From: Ceratothoa steindachneri
Lineage: Eukaryota; Arthropoda; Malacostraca; Isopoda; Cymothoidae
Length of the DNA: 64,000 nucleotides
NCBI GenBank assembly: GCA_963969495.1
Contig: OZ018320.1
Span: 77,242,313 to 77,306,312, forward strand
Reading direction: 5' to 3'
In this document: in pieces, positions 11,381-22,611 of the stretch
Layout: each line of letters starts with the position of its first letter
Position numbering within the stretch: the stretch's first letter is position 1
Notes under the pieces: generated by a model
The model's database searches: none
The model's input: the letters and a program-made list of their open reading frames with translations, nothing else
What the model was told of the DNA's origin: nothing
Made by a program: the position numbers and the translations under genes

Positions 11381-11413
11381 ACGTTTCGGACCTTCACAAG
11401 GACCATCTTCAGC
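11381..11413 (-). ncRNA. Hammerhead-like core, left arm
   Basis: On the minus strand, CTGAAGATGGTCC, a short loop and GGTCCGAAACG. The plus-strand copy at 12300-12330 has GATAC in place of GAAAC. Ribozyme activity is untested. Confidence 0.35.
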
Positions 11414-11580
11414 GACTGTATCGACTAATGAGAAGGGAAAGGAATATTAAGGATAACAGTTAAACAGTTAGAAGCATGCATTATATAATGGCTAAAAAAG
11501 CGGGGGGAGGCAAGTTAACATAATAAAATTGACAATTATTGAGATTAAAGTAAAACACAAATAATAATATATAGAATTAA

Positions 11581-11838
11581 TTGATACTATCCAGTGTAAT
11601 TTTGAAAAATAATAGAAAGAAGTCTCATAGGACTGGTATTCCCATTTCTAAACCCGAAGCCTGTTCCATCAAGCAACACTCTGAGTATCACCATCATCCT
11701 CTTAAATCTGATTCATTTACCATCTTATCTTCAGCCTTAACTTCTCTCGATTTGAAAATCTTAGAGTCACTGTATATCAATAAAATAAATCCAAACCAAA
11801 ATAATTACTCCTCCTCAATTAAACTATTCACTATATAA
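11581..11838 (+). pseudogene. C-terminal end of a PLE GIY-YIG protein
   Basis: Phrases such as KSDSFTILSS, LDLKILESLYINKINPN and SSSIKLFTI, followed by a stop at 11838, match the extreme C-terminus after the GIY-YIG nuclease in PLE proteins. The RT and most of the nuclease are absent. The upstream part of the frame already lies in the inverted tail. Confidence 0.7.
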
Positions 11839-12343
11839 CCAACCAACACTTCAATACATTAACTGGCCAACAGACCAACCGAACAAATCCCGTTAGTAGT
11901 TTTTCTATCTTTAGTTAGATGATTTCACAACCAACTCCTACGATAAAGGTTAGTCTCTCTGTTTAATTCATTCACATTTGTTTTCGGTTTTTTGTTTTTA
12001 TTTATAATTTAATATAATAAGTTATTTTATTGTTTACTCCAATTACCTTTAATTTTTGATATTCAAGTCAGTTTATGTTAAAACTTCGCTTCTTTCTATT
12101 ATTTTTTAAAATTACACCGGATAGTATTAATTAATTATATATATTGTTATTTGTGTTTTACTTTAATCTCAATAATTGTTAATTTTATTATTTTAACTTG
12201 CCTCCACCCGCTTTTTTAGCCCTTATATAATGCATGCTTCTAACTGTTTAACTGTTATCGTTAATATTCCTTTCCCCTTCTCATTAGTCGATACAGTCGC
12301 TGAAGATGGTCCTTGTGAAGGTCCGATACGTCCGGCCAATACA

Positions 12344-13190
12344 TGATTGAGTCTGAGGCCCTCCGGAAAGATAAACAGAAGCATAACGTGGTCCTTGTTA
12401 CTGATCACCCCAAACACCTTGATGTGGACCGAAACATTGGTCATCGTGTTTCTTGGTTACATTTCTTTGGGACAAAGCAAGCCAGCGGTTGTTTGGCTAG
12501 TTCAGCACATGGTCATGGCCAAAATTATTCTCGTCCGAGAACTATATCTTGCTAGACTTGAGGAACTATTTCAGTTTGTTCACAAGATTCCCAGCACATT
12601 CTTCCCGCTTGTCTTTTATCTTCTACGGCAGAAGTCGGCCCTTTTTCATCTTATATGAGTAGAATCAGATGTCATCATGCACTTACTGCCTGATGAGAGA
12701 ATCTGACACTCCCTTGTCCTTGGCCATGACCTCAATGACTCGCTGGGGTCGTTGTCAATGATAGCGTGGATCTCCATGATATATTCGAAAGGCTATTTTT
12801 TTTCGTATCCAAACCATTAGAGTGAGGTTTCAGAGCTCCCGTACCCTCATGATCACAGCTTGACTCAACTTACTTTTTCTTGATTCCCTGCACCGTCCTC
12901 AGATCGCAATCCAAATACTTAGAGATCTTCGCATCGGAGGTTCCGGCGTAAATACCAAACAGCGCAGTTAACCTTTTCAAAAATTTTATAGGATTGAATT
13001 CAGCCTTGGTATTGCTTCTTTCACAGAAAATATGCTGACCTGAGTTTACTATGATAAGGAATAAGTGAGAAACGACGCCAGACAACACGCATGCGCGGAA
13101 TTCAGTTACCAACGGTGGCAAATGAACCATCGTACCTTGCAACTCTATCCAAAATTTCAAATCGTCTAGTCTCCAGCATATGATCATAAT
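12344..13190 (-). pseudogene. Tc1/mariner-superfamily transposase relic, family M copy 1
   Basis: Minus-strand fragments give a helix-turn-helix region (RLTALFGIYAGTSDAKISKY, 12990-12931), a decayed linker, FSDENNF with the first catalytic D (about 12545), then VFGVISNKDHVMLLFIFP and EGLRLN. The frame breaks repeatedly. The C-terminal catalytic part is cut off at 12344 by the PLE. The same FSDE...NRWL...P pattern recurs at 16.5-17.2 kb, so these are two copies of one family. Confidence 0.7.
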
Positions 13191-13389
13191 GCTTATGATA
13201 CAAATCTAGTGAAAAAAAATATTCAAAACAACAAATCTTGGATCAAGCAAAAATTATTCCTCCCAGAAAGTAAAGTGAAGCAGTCTTACATGAGGTTAAA
13301 AATCAAAAGAATCTTATTATTTATTTAAAGAATTGATTTACTATTAATTAATTTAATTATTTAGTGTAATTAATTATTTAATATTAATT
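13191..13389. other. No gene recognised
   Basis: Very AT-rich spacer between two transposase relics. Confidence 0.5.
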
Positions 13390-13700
13390 TATGATTGACG
13401 GTATCGTGGCTATAGCCAAGGACATTTTTTTATGTTTCGATAAGCTTTTCATTGGTCTCTGTATACAGGGTTGTTCTCGGGACGGATACTTCTTTCTCGA
13501 TCATTGGCAAGAGTGTTGCTGCACTCTGTGAGTCAACAATCTCCAAATAACAAAGATGTGTAAGAATAAACAATTCCGGATACCGATGAAAGAGTAGGGG
13601 GGACACGTCCCCGTTGATGCATACCTCATGTGTATGCACGATTTTACCTGGGGCCTACTAAGTTTGATGGGGTTCTCTTTGTAAAATGGTTCATACAAAT
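13390..13700 (-). pseudogene. Merlin/IS1016-like (ISXO2) transposase relic
   Basis: The minus strand reads NPIKL, then in another frame PGKIVHTHEV, where the family has GGPGKVVEIDE. Further on come DSQSAATLLPMIEKEVSVP and TTLYTE, matching the family phrase with RSAATLLPIIEKY and TTIISD. The catalytic DE after KIV is not preserved and there are at least two frameshifts. This is a short, old fragment. Confidence 0.6.
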
Positions 13701-14042
13701 TGCACGAAATAAAAGCTAAACATGTCAATAAGAGTCACCTTTGAAAGGTTTAATAGTGATGTCACAATATCCGTCCGATCTAGGCATCTTACCGACTGTA
13801 CCTTATGCCGTCGCACTATAACAAGTAAAGATGATCCCTGCCCCAAATCACCAAGAAAATTTAATCCCTTTCAACAGAAAATGGAAGGGTTATCTTTACT
13901 CGATCAGAAATCAGTGAAAGAGATGAAACATCTAACAATTAGCAGACATCAAATCACAACAATAAAAGCTAATGAAATCCACTTAGACATCAGAATGACT
14001 ATCTGGAAGGTTGAATTTTTTTCTCTCCATAAAATCATTTCT

Positions 14043-14287
14043 ATCATTGATTACACCAAAGCAGTGGAGATAATTTACCTAGACTTTCCAAATCCTTTGA
14101 TGGCATTAGAAATAAGAGGTTCTTAATGAAACATAAAGCGTGCAGAATAAGAACGAAAATTCTTAAGTGGATAGAAGATTGGCTCTCAAATCGTTCACAG
14201 ACGGTTGTCGTAAAGGAGGCAAATTCAGACTGGGCCTCAGTCACTAGCGGAATAATTCAAGGTCCTGTACTGGCCCCATTGTTGTTT

Positions 14288-14346
<59 letters not shown>

Positions 14347-14375
14347 ATGACCTTTATACGATATTCATTAGTTGA
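14043..14375 (+). pseudogene. LINE RT fragment (CR1-like), 5' half
   Basis: The phrases AVEIIYLDF, WIEDWLSNRSQTVVV, VTSGIIQGPVLAPLLFIVYI and NDLYTIF are the palm region of a CR1-type reverse transcriptase. The codons for VYIND contain a (TA)n tract at 14290-14344. The RT stops after NDLYTIF, where another LINE begins, and resumes near 16140. It is therefore split by a nested insertion. The segment upstream of YLDF is frameshifted or rearranged. Confidence 0.8.
14290..14344. repeat. (TA)n expanded inside RT codons
   Basis: About 55 bp of TA repeat lies exactly between the codons FIVYI and NDL of the RT motif, probably expanded from the native TATAT of that codon run. Confidence 0.9.
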
Positions 14376-16130
14376 CTCTAGCCTTCCTCCCTTGCTGTGT
14401 GATGATGGCTCTGTATGCTATAATAATTGATCTACTTGGCTCAATTATTATAAAAACCAAAGCAGTGAGGTAGTGGATTTACCTTCATCTTGCTTTCCTC
14501 CTCTTAAACTGCACTCCTTGGCTTTTAAGTCATTAGAACTTATTTTCTATTTGAATGACCTTGATTCATTTGGCGGATGAGATTCTTTGGGTTTTCTGCC
14601 CATTTTTTTATAAAAGAATTGCTCCATCATTGGCCCCAAAATGGGCTGTGATTTTTAGATTTCTTATTCGTCAGAGTACTTTTGCTGAATGCTAGCGTTC
14701 GGCAAATGTCACTCCGATCCCCAAAGGTCTTCACCATCAATTCATCTGGAGGAATATAGACCCATTTCCATTACATCGGTTCTGTCTAAAATATTTGAGC
14801 GTTTGCTGGCCAAAGGCATGATATATTTTCTGAATAATAATAAATTGTTGCCGGAAAAACAGTTTGGTTTTCGGAAGGGTCTTAGTACTTCTGATGCTCT
14901 TCTTTTTATCATCAATGACCTTCAAAATTTTCTTGATGCTGGTCATGAAGCTCGTCTTTTAATTTTAGCTCAGCCTTTAATCGCGTTAATCATAAGGCTC
15001 TTTTATTTAGAATTAGATCCCTGGGTATTGGTGGTCATTTCCTCGGCATACTGATCGAGTTTTAACTAACAGAAAACAGCATGTGTCGGTTGATTGTAGT
15101 TCTAGTTCCTACAGCTTTGTTAAATCTGGTGTTCCCCAGAGTAGTGTCATGGGCCCACTTTCTCTTCATTATTTATACCTCAGACATGTTTTCTGGGATT
15201 AAGTCGAATATGGTTGCTTATGCTGACGATACAATTTTGTTTTCTGCAATTCCTTCCCCTTTGGACAGGCAAAGAGTCGCTGAATTGCTTACTCTGCATA
15301 TCAAGAGAATTTGAGCTTGGTGTGATGTTTGGGGTATGAAATTTAATCCAAATAAATCCCATAGACTTGTTTTTGGTCGATCAAGGACCTTACAACCGCA
15401 TCACCCTACCATCATCATCAACTGCGTTGCGGTCCCTGATTGTTCTTCACTGAAATTGCTTGGTGTTACTTTTGATCCCAAGCTGACTTTTAAACTGCAC
15501 TTGTGCACTATTGAGTCTTCAATTTCTCAAAAAGTTGGTTTGTTGCCTAAGTGTCGCCAGATGCTTTACAGACAGAGTAGCTAGGAATTATTTTTATTCC
15601 TTCCTTCTGCCTTATTATTAATATTATCATTCTGTCTTCCTTTTTGCATCGGAGACCAATTTTAAACTCCTTGACAGAGCTTTCAACCAGATTAGTTTTC
15701 TGCTATCCAATGTACAGTTGAACGTTTGGCATCGTCGACTCGTTGGAGTCTTGACTCATTTCTTTAAAATTGTTTCTGATCCTGATTATCCACTTCACTG
15801 TTTGATACCAGCTCCCTCACGCCTGGTTCGTGATACGCGATAGTCGTTAAGGCAGAATGACCGTGGTTTTCGGTTGTTCGAGTGAATACGATTCAGTTTT
15901 CTCGATCTTTTTTTCGTGTTGGTCTGTGGTACACTGCCTAATGATGTCGTTAATTCGGATAATTGTAATGTATTTAAAAGGCGAGTCAATGCTTTTCTTC
16001 TCTCTTGATTTTGATGTCTTCTACTTTTATCGATGTTGCGCCGTTCGGTGGGCCCTGTAGAGCTTTTAGGTTTAGCCGTTTTGGTCGTTGCCCTCCATCG
16101 GGTCGCCTTCATTGACTTTTATAATAATAA
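14376..16130 (+). mobile_element. LINE nested in another LINE (RT to 3' end)
   Basis: A 5'-truncated non-LTR retrotransposon. It begins with linker phrases (LPPLLCDDGSVCY, DLPSSCFPPLKL) upstream of the RT and runs to a short 3' end with TAATAATAAAATAATAC at about 16121-16138. It separates the two halves of the CR1-like RT at 14043-14375 and 16140-16365. Confidence 0.75.
14640..16120 (+). pseudogene. Non-LTR retrotransposon RT with frameshifts
   Basis: The frames give EEYRPISITSVLSKIFERLL, QFGFRKGLSTSDALL, SGVPQSSVMGP, VAYADDTILF (catalytic YADD, 15214-15243), WGMKFNPNKSHRLVFGRSR and LKLLGVTFDPKLTFK. The C-terminal region with VRVNTIQFSRSFF is near 15871-15910. At least four frameshifts or stops interrupt it. 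The clade is not certain; the YADD...N..K....F....LGV pattern fits the CR1/Jockey group. There is no endonuclease in this truncated copy. Confidence 0.8.
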
Positions 16131-16139
16131 AATAATACT

Positions 16140-16365
16140 AAGCTTGGGAAGAGAGTCGTTTTGAGATGCGATGTTGTCGAACTGTAGCAAAACCAGACTA
16201 AAATTGTCGAATGGGTTGATAATCGCAGATGAACTTTAACATACGTAAATGCAAGGTCATGGACTTAGGATGTCGCAATTTAAAAGAGGTTTACCAAAGG
16301 AACTGCCAAATTATAGAGTCGGTTACCTTAGAAAGGGACCAAGAGGTTTAATTTAGAAAGATTTT
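16140..16365 (+). pseudogene. LINE RT fragment (CR1-like), 3' half
   Basis: Continues the RT broken at 14375. Phrases in shifting frames correspond to KLG, MNFNIRKCKVMDLGCRN and IIESVTLERDQE, the CR1 consensus W.MEFN..KCKVMH.G followed by the LGV region. The register fits the expected distance after the YADD that was lost at the junction. Confidence 0.7.
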
Positions 16366-16395
16366 AAAGTGTCGATCGAAGTCTAATATCTATTA

Positions 16396-16421
<26 letters not shown>
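16396..16421. repeat. (CT)n tract
   Basis: About 26 bp of CT repeat running directly into a (TA)n tract. Confidence 0.95.

Positions 16422-16492
<71 letters not shown>
16422..16492. repeat. (TA)n tract
   Basis: About 70 bp of TA repeat next to the mariner-family relic. Confidence 0.97.
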
Positions 16493-16494
<2 letters not shown>

Positions 16495-16499
16495 GGCCC

Positions 16500-17165
16500 T
16501 GGGGGTCGGGCTAAATTGGACGGTTTGCACAAAAAAAACTCGCAATATCTGAGCCCCCCCGAAATGTAATCCATGGGATTATAATTGGAGGATCAAAATC
16601 CTCCGACAACCATTTCCGACTTTCTCGGAGAGTATGACCTTCCAGCAGCAACCATCTCTAGCCAAAGTTTGACCGCAATCTCCAGCAGCTCCACATAACA
16701 GTCTGACTTGAGCCTACGACTCTGCCCAAACATGTGGGGCAGCATGACGTCACTCTCAATGGAGTCACCCATAGACCATCACAGTTTAGGGGAACCTAGT
16801 CTTCATGATATGTGGAACGTCAAATGGAGTGTAGGTGAGCCATCTGTTTTTATGAGTGTTGTGCAACTGGTTCTGGTAGAGGTTTCTTTCATCTGAGAAG
16901 AAGCAGATTGTTCATGGCTCAACAGAAGGCTTCTTTACCTTGGCTGTCAGAATTCGTCTCTTCCGCCTCTTGTACGACTGGTAGCGAAGGTCCTCATTTA
17001 GGGCAGCTTCATGGTGGTAACTCCAACGCTCATCTTTCTCGCCAAAGCCCGGATTCCCTTGCTCGGGTCTTCCATCACCATGTCCTGGAGAATTTCGGCG
17101 TGCGGACGCAGCCAGAACGCCTACTGAGGTCCTTTCTGTTGGCTACTGCTTCGTAGTCTCCATTG
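16500..17165 (-). pseudogene. Tc1/mariner-superfamily transposase relic, family M copy 2
   Basis: The minus strand gives LNEDLRYQSYKRRKRRILTA, FFSDERNLYQNQLHNTHKNR (first catalytic D, about 16900), RWLTYTPFDVPHIMKTRFP, and near the end NPMDYISGG, where the family has NPMDYYVWG with the last acidic residue. The N-terminal DNA-binding part is missing and the frame is shifted several times. It shares the FSDE..., NRWL and DV..PH pattern with the relic at 12.3-13.2 kb. Confidence 0.72.
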
Positions 17166-17422
17166 TAGATGCCCATGTCACTTCTAGCAGTTTTTTTTAC
17201 CAAGTTAACAGATCATTAAGTACTAGTAATGATCCCGGAATTTTGATACCCGGGGTTAACTCATTTTCAATATTCAGATAGCTTCCAGTCCTCCATTTCA
17301 GTTAACTTTTTCTCAACTAAAAATTACTCTATAAACCATCCAACACCGTTGAATATATACCGATACATCAAAATGTTCCTGATAAGAGGAGACATTGAAA
17401 ATCGTCCATTTAGCCTAAACAC

Positions 17423-17505
<83 letters not shown>
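17423..17505. repeat. (CA)n-(TA)n compound tract
   Basis: About 22 bp of CA repeat followed by 61 bp of TA repeat, ending at the 3' border of PLE family B. Confidence 0.97.
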
Positions 17506-17508
<3 letters not shown>

Positions 17509-17528
17509 AGTGAAACCACTGTATAGGG

Positions 17529-18139
17529 CAGTGGTTCTCGGCTTTGTTTTTCCCATGCACCCCTTTCCATGATTGTCTGCCTCAAAAGGTGAATTCCAAA
17601 TGAAATGCAGATAATACTGAAAATCCTTTATTTTTCCATACTAGTACATATACATTTACATGGATTATTTTAATAGTGGAATTTTACAAATTTAATAGCA
17701 ATTGATAATGTTGATGGATTTTAAAACTTGAATAAATGTAAAATAGTTTTTTTTATATATATTCGTGATTAATTACTTAACAGACCAAACTGAAGCATAG
17801 CTGCAATAACCAAAAAGTTAAAGAGAATGCCAGGGTAGTGTAATTCAATAAACAAAAATAGAATGCTAAGGTAATGCAATATAAAAAAAAACAACAGTAG
17901 AATGCCAGGGTATTGTAATTTAATAAGCTAAACTAGAATACCAGGGTAAGGGGAGAGGGTGTACTCGTGCTTACAGCAGATAACCGATTCATACTGCGTT
18001 TTGTGCCACCCTGGGCAGCTCGAAGCCAATACAAATATAAATATTCCAACAGTTAGAGTTTGCCAATATGTGGTCCAAATTTTCCCCATGAAACCCTGAA
18101 ATTCCTCTCCCCCCTCCCCCCTACTGTTGAGAACAGCTG
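17529..18139. mobile_element. hAT-type MITE inside the PLE pLTR
   Basis: A 611-bp element with ends CAGTGGTTCTCGG and CAGCTGTTCTCAAC (inverted), flanked by GTATAGGG (17521-17528) and GTATAGGA (18140-18147), 7 of 8 identical. Removing it reconnects the pLTR sequence seen intact at 20.6 kb. Charlie-like ends and the 8-bp duplication indicate hAT. It is non-coding. Confidence 0.85.
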
Positions 18140-18171
18140 GTATAGGAGCATAGAATTTATTTACGAGACTA

Positions 18172-18204
18172 GTTTCGGTATGAAGTTTACCATCCTCTCT
18201 TCAG
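18172..18204 (-). ncRNA. Hammerhead-like core, family B (3' pLTR)
   Basis: On the minus strand CTGAAGAGAGGATGGTA, a loop and TACCGAAAC. A near-identical copy with CCGAAGC lies at about 20646-20679 in the other pLTR. The spacing before the stem is longer than in canonical hammerheads. Confidence 0.3.
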
Positions 18205-18349
18205 TCATATAATGAGACTAGAATGAAGAACACAAGTTACTAAATATCTCAAAAATCATAACCAAAGAAAAAAAAAGAAGCAAAAGGGTCATCCAAAGAT
18301 AGCTTGATATGAGGACTAAAACCAGCAGCAGTAATTAGAGGGTGTGGTT

Positions 18350-20560
18350 CTAAGATCATTAACTAAACTGCTTACGATCAGGTTCCGGGAATAGGAGCTA
18401 CATTTAAATTGACCCTCCAAAAGATTAAAATTCGGAATTTCTCCTTTTAGTATCGATTCTACAATTTTTCTTTTACGGAAATCTTTACAGTTATATATAA
18501 TTTGGGCCTTTGAATAATCTATTTGCTGGTTGTAATTGCTAATATGGTTAAAAATACTGGATGTAGTAATGCCTCACCTGGCATCACCTTTGTGTTCATA
18601 TATTCGTTTTTTTTTAATGTTCTCCCAGTCTCTCCTATGTAGAATGAGGGACAGTTATTGGATTTACGCGGGATCACATATACACCTGCCTCATTTGGCT
18701 GATCCATGGGCTTGATCAAAGGTAAATATTTAGAGATGGAAAAAGGGGTATTTAAACGAGGCTTGACCTGGAGAAAATAACTGTTTATTCCTTCGAGGAA
18801 GGGAGAAAACGGGACGGATAGACATTTCATGTTTCTCACTTTGTTTTTATCCTTGGGGCGGTAATGAGTAGATTTTGCTTTAGATAAACTCTCATTGATA
18901 ACGTGGAGGGGATAATTTAATTCAATGAATCTGCAGGTTATATATGTAATCTCGTCTTCTAGAAAGCAAGGGTCACATATCCTAAGTGCTCTCAAAAACA
19001 GGCCTGATACGACAGTTTTTTTAATGTTAACATCCTGATGTGAAAAGAAATGGATATAAGAGATAGAATGGGTCGGTTTACGGAACCCAGTGAAGCTAAT
19101 TTGGTCAATGATTGTTACAATTTTGACATCGAAAAAGGCTATACAATTATCTACATACCTAAACCATACAAATATTTTGTAGAATTACAGAAGAGAGTAA
19201 AGTAACATCAAAATTTTCCATAAAAGTGTTACATAATATGAGCGATATAGGATTAACCATGTTAAGGCCGTATTTCTGATGGAAGAAACCAATTTCACTA
19301 ACAAATACATTGTCAGTAACACATAGCTTTACAAAATTTATTATTTTTTTTTTCTTAGTGGTAGGTTTAATATCGGATTGTCTAATACTTTAAATAGAAC
19401 ATCAAGGGCTTCATAACTGGGACATTGGTGAACAGGCTATCTACACCAAAGCTAACTAAGTGGTTACCTTCTATGTTAATTTTTGCATTCCTGAAATCAG
19501 AGGAATGGATTATGTGTGGAGGAGAGGTCAATTTAACGGCGTCAGCGGGAAGAAAGGCTAACCACTTCGAACATTTATATGCATGAGCGTCAATACAAGG
19601 TCGGAGTGGCGTTTCTCTTTTGTGGGTTTTCGGCAGACCATACATACGGGGAAGTGATGGGTTGGTAGGTTTAAAACCATGTAGAAGGTCTGTCTGGGTG
19701 CAATCGTTTAAGCAATTTTCGGGAGTTTTGTTGAAGATCTCGGTTTTATTATTCAATGGGTTGGAAGATAATTTTTCATAAATGTTTGTATCATTGAGTA
19801 GATCCTGTAAATTTTCCGTATAAGAATTTTTGTCTAACAGAATAATTTGGTTAGTTTGATCGTATTTTGTTAATACAATATTTTTGTTAGAATTAAGTAA
19901 TTTAAGGGCAGTCATAAGGCGTCTGGGGATCTCGAAATATTTCACACTGTTACTATAGGATAAAGCATCAGGACTTAAAAAACTCAATGTTCGACTGATC
20001 ACTTTCACAAAATTGATTTATAGAAAGGAGATGATTAAACGCGAAGGATAGGCCGTACCCGAGGATAATTTCTTGATCGCGCGAGAGGTCGTAACAAGAA
20101 AAAATCAGAATATTCTTCGTCGGGTTTGAAGCCTTCTTTCATAGGTTATTTTGGAATAACCACTCCAATTTGTTGCGTAGCGGTGTTGAATCTTTAGTCG
20201 AACCAAGGTAAGGGTCAATTGGCACCGTCTCAGTGTCTAAAAAAGTTGGTTTGGATTCACATTTGCTTGGTGGAGTTTACGGAGAGTTTCAAGTTAGATC
20301 TTGAACCGGAGATTACAGTCTCGTTTGGAGACTTGAATGTTATCTAACAAGGATAATTCGTTTAGTTTGCGAAACCGTGTTTCTTGACTGGTGGCCTTCT
20401 TCATGTAGATGAATGTGCGCGGTGTGACTTTTTCTGCTAAGCAGTCTTGCATAAAATGTAATCTTAATTTTGATTTGTGTGCACTAATTAGGGATCTGAG
20501 GCATTTGCGTAGGACTGACTGGTGTATAATTCCAGTTCTCTTGCTCCATCGTGGTAACTG
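18350..20560 (-). pseudogene. PLE family B reverse transcriptase / GIY-YIG protein, broken
   Basis: The N-terminal part has AHKSKLRLHFMQDCLAEKV (about 20490-20430). The RT has NKNIVLTKYDQTNQIILLDK, PSLPRMYGLPKTHKRETPLR and FGVDSLFTNVPV (motif A). It then breaks near 19385. The region with the catalytic YVDD (about 19380-19020) is in pieces with stops. The nuclease end is readable: NEAGVYVIP and SFYIGETGRTL are the GIY and YIG halves. The C-terminal KRKIVESILKGEIPN-type phrase (about 18470-18425) is also visible. About five frame breaks make it non-functional. Confidence 0.85.
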
Positions 20561-20785
20561 ATATAAGTAAAAAAACTCAATAGCGAGTTATGGTATATGA
20601 TAGTGAAACCACTGTATAGGAGCATATAATTTATTTACGAGACTAGCTTCGGTATGAAGTTTACCATCCTCTCTTCAGTCGTATACTGAGAATAGAATAA
20701 ACACACAAGTTACTAAACGCTTCAAATCCCCCCCAACCGCCCCCCCGGAAAAAAAGGGTCATTAATCTGGGTGTGTGATTCTAAG

Positions 20786-20787
<2 letters not shown>

Positions 20788-20860
<73 letters not shown>
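20788..20860. repeat. (TA)n tract
   Basis: About 73 bp of TA repeat at the 5' border of PLE family B. Confidence 0.97.
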
Positions 20861-20863
<3 letters not shown>

Positions 20864-21196
20864 ACACACACGAAATTTGGCAATGCAAATGATGCCTCTT
20901 ATAATTATTTAGCTTTGGCCATATGTGCTAATGTAGCGATTGTTAAAATGCTAGATTGTAATGACAAAAACGTTTTAAGATCCTGCCTTAGAGGAAACTA
21001 AATATTGCAGAACTGCACCGTATGTAAATGCACTCGCCTTGAAGCGTTCGCAAAAGTGAAGAACTTGCATGAGGCTGTATTCGGATGACCGATAATGGCC
21101 CGTTTTGCCTTGAAATCATCTAATAAGGTTTACTTCCCGTGTAAGGAGCGGTGATGCGTAGTATGCAATGCACTCCCTCCCCCTCCCATTTTAGGT

Positions 21197-21200
<4 letters not shown>
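20861..21200. other. No gene recognised
   Basis: A short plus-strand open stretch (to 21001) after the TA tract has no known motif. Confidence 0.4.

Positions 21201-21257
<57 letters not shown>
21201..21257. repeat. (TA)n tract
   Basis: About 57 bp of TA repeat at the left side of a tRNA-cored fold-back. Confidence 0.97.
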
Positions 21258-21818
<561 letters not shown>

Positions 21819-21819
21819 T

Positions 21820-22090
21820 GTAGTTGGGTAGCAGTCTTTCTTGAATGCGAATTTTGTTGAAGACCACTGTGTATTTTGCCGTAATTAATTTTCTATGGCA
21901 ACTTTCTCCTCTTCTAACTATCTTTTTTATTCCATCTTGTAGATGGTGGATTATTTGTCCAGTATTCATCTCTTTTTTAAATGAATGTTTTTGGTAAAAA
22001 CCAAACTAAATTGCTAAGCTTTCGATCTTATTCGATGATCTTCGGAGCGTTTTGAAATGTTCTTGCCTCCTTTACCGATGTAATGAGTGG
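21820..22090 (-). mobile_element. PLE tail, family A-like
   Basis: The minus strand has a CCGAAGATCATC...GATCGAAAGC core (22046-22010). It then gives the start of a PLE ORF with [30 protein letters not shown] and ERLLPNYTN before the 284-bp TA tract. The same tail occurs in opposite orientation at 31045-31265 and in the family A copy at 3.3 kb. Confidence 0.75.
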
Positions 22091-22284
22091 AGTGAAGATC
22101 TGGCAGAAAGTGGGAAGAACATGAAAACATGAAACATGATGTAATAAGAAAGAAAATGTGTGGTAGCTATATAAAGATAAAAAGAGTTTGAGTTTACCCT
22201 GGTGTAAAGGGCATCTCTCAGGTTTTTTCTTTTGTCTTGGCTTCTCTTCCTCCCATTTGTATAAATTTTATCTTTCCTCCGTCG
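22091..22284. other. Spacer between PLE tail and LINE 3' end
   Basis: No motif recognised. A minus-strand open stretch at 22072-22290 is probably LINE 3' UTR read through. Confidence 0.4.
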
Positions 22285-22611
22285 CGGCATTCAAGCCTTT
22301 AAAATTTTTGATTGCTATATATAATTTTCTTTGTTTTGGAAATGACAATTTATAATTCTTATTTTGCCGGTGTTTAGTTTATCATTTCCTTTTTATTTTG
22401 TTTGTTTAAGTTGTGGGCATTTTGCCTCTTTTTTTAAATTTTATTTAGATTGTTCTGTTTTTCTTGTTTAGATATAAATTTCGATTTGATTTTCTCGGCA
22501 GCAATTTCTTCCGCTTGGGAATAGGGCTTGCCTGGTGGCGCGTCCCCTAACTGCTCTCGGAATGTCTAGGTCGAGGTTCAAGTTCGGGAGTATCTCATTT
22601 TCAATTTTGTC

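Larger units (their letters stand above)
11343..12343 (+). mobile_element. 5'-truncated PLE with inverted tail
   Basis: The arms 11370-11615 and 12098-12343 are inverted copies of one tail, each with a CTGAAGATGGTCC...GGTCCGA(A/T)AC core. Between them lies the plus-strand end of a PLE ORF and its 3' UTR. The element landed in a mariner-family transposase relic, which resumes at 12344 on the minus strand. Confidence 0.8.
17506..20787 (-). mobile_element. Penelope-like element, family B, with direct pLTRs
   Basis: Two same-orientation copies of a terminal sequence flank the ORF. One copy is 17506-18370, interrupted by a MITE. The other is 20597-20787, shortened and with a C/A-rich patch. Shared phrases include GATAGTGAAACCACTGTATA and TTCGGTATGAAGTTTACCAT. 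Both outer borders run into (TA)n. Direct terminal repeats of this kind are called pLTRs in PLEs and reflect tandem insertion. Confidence 0.8.
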
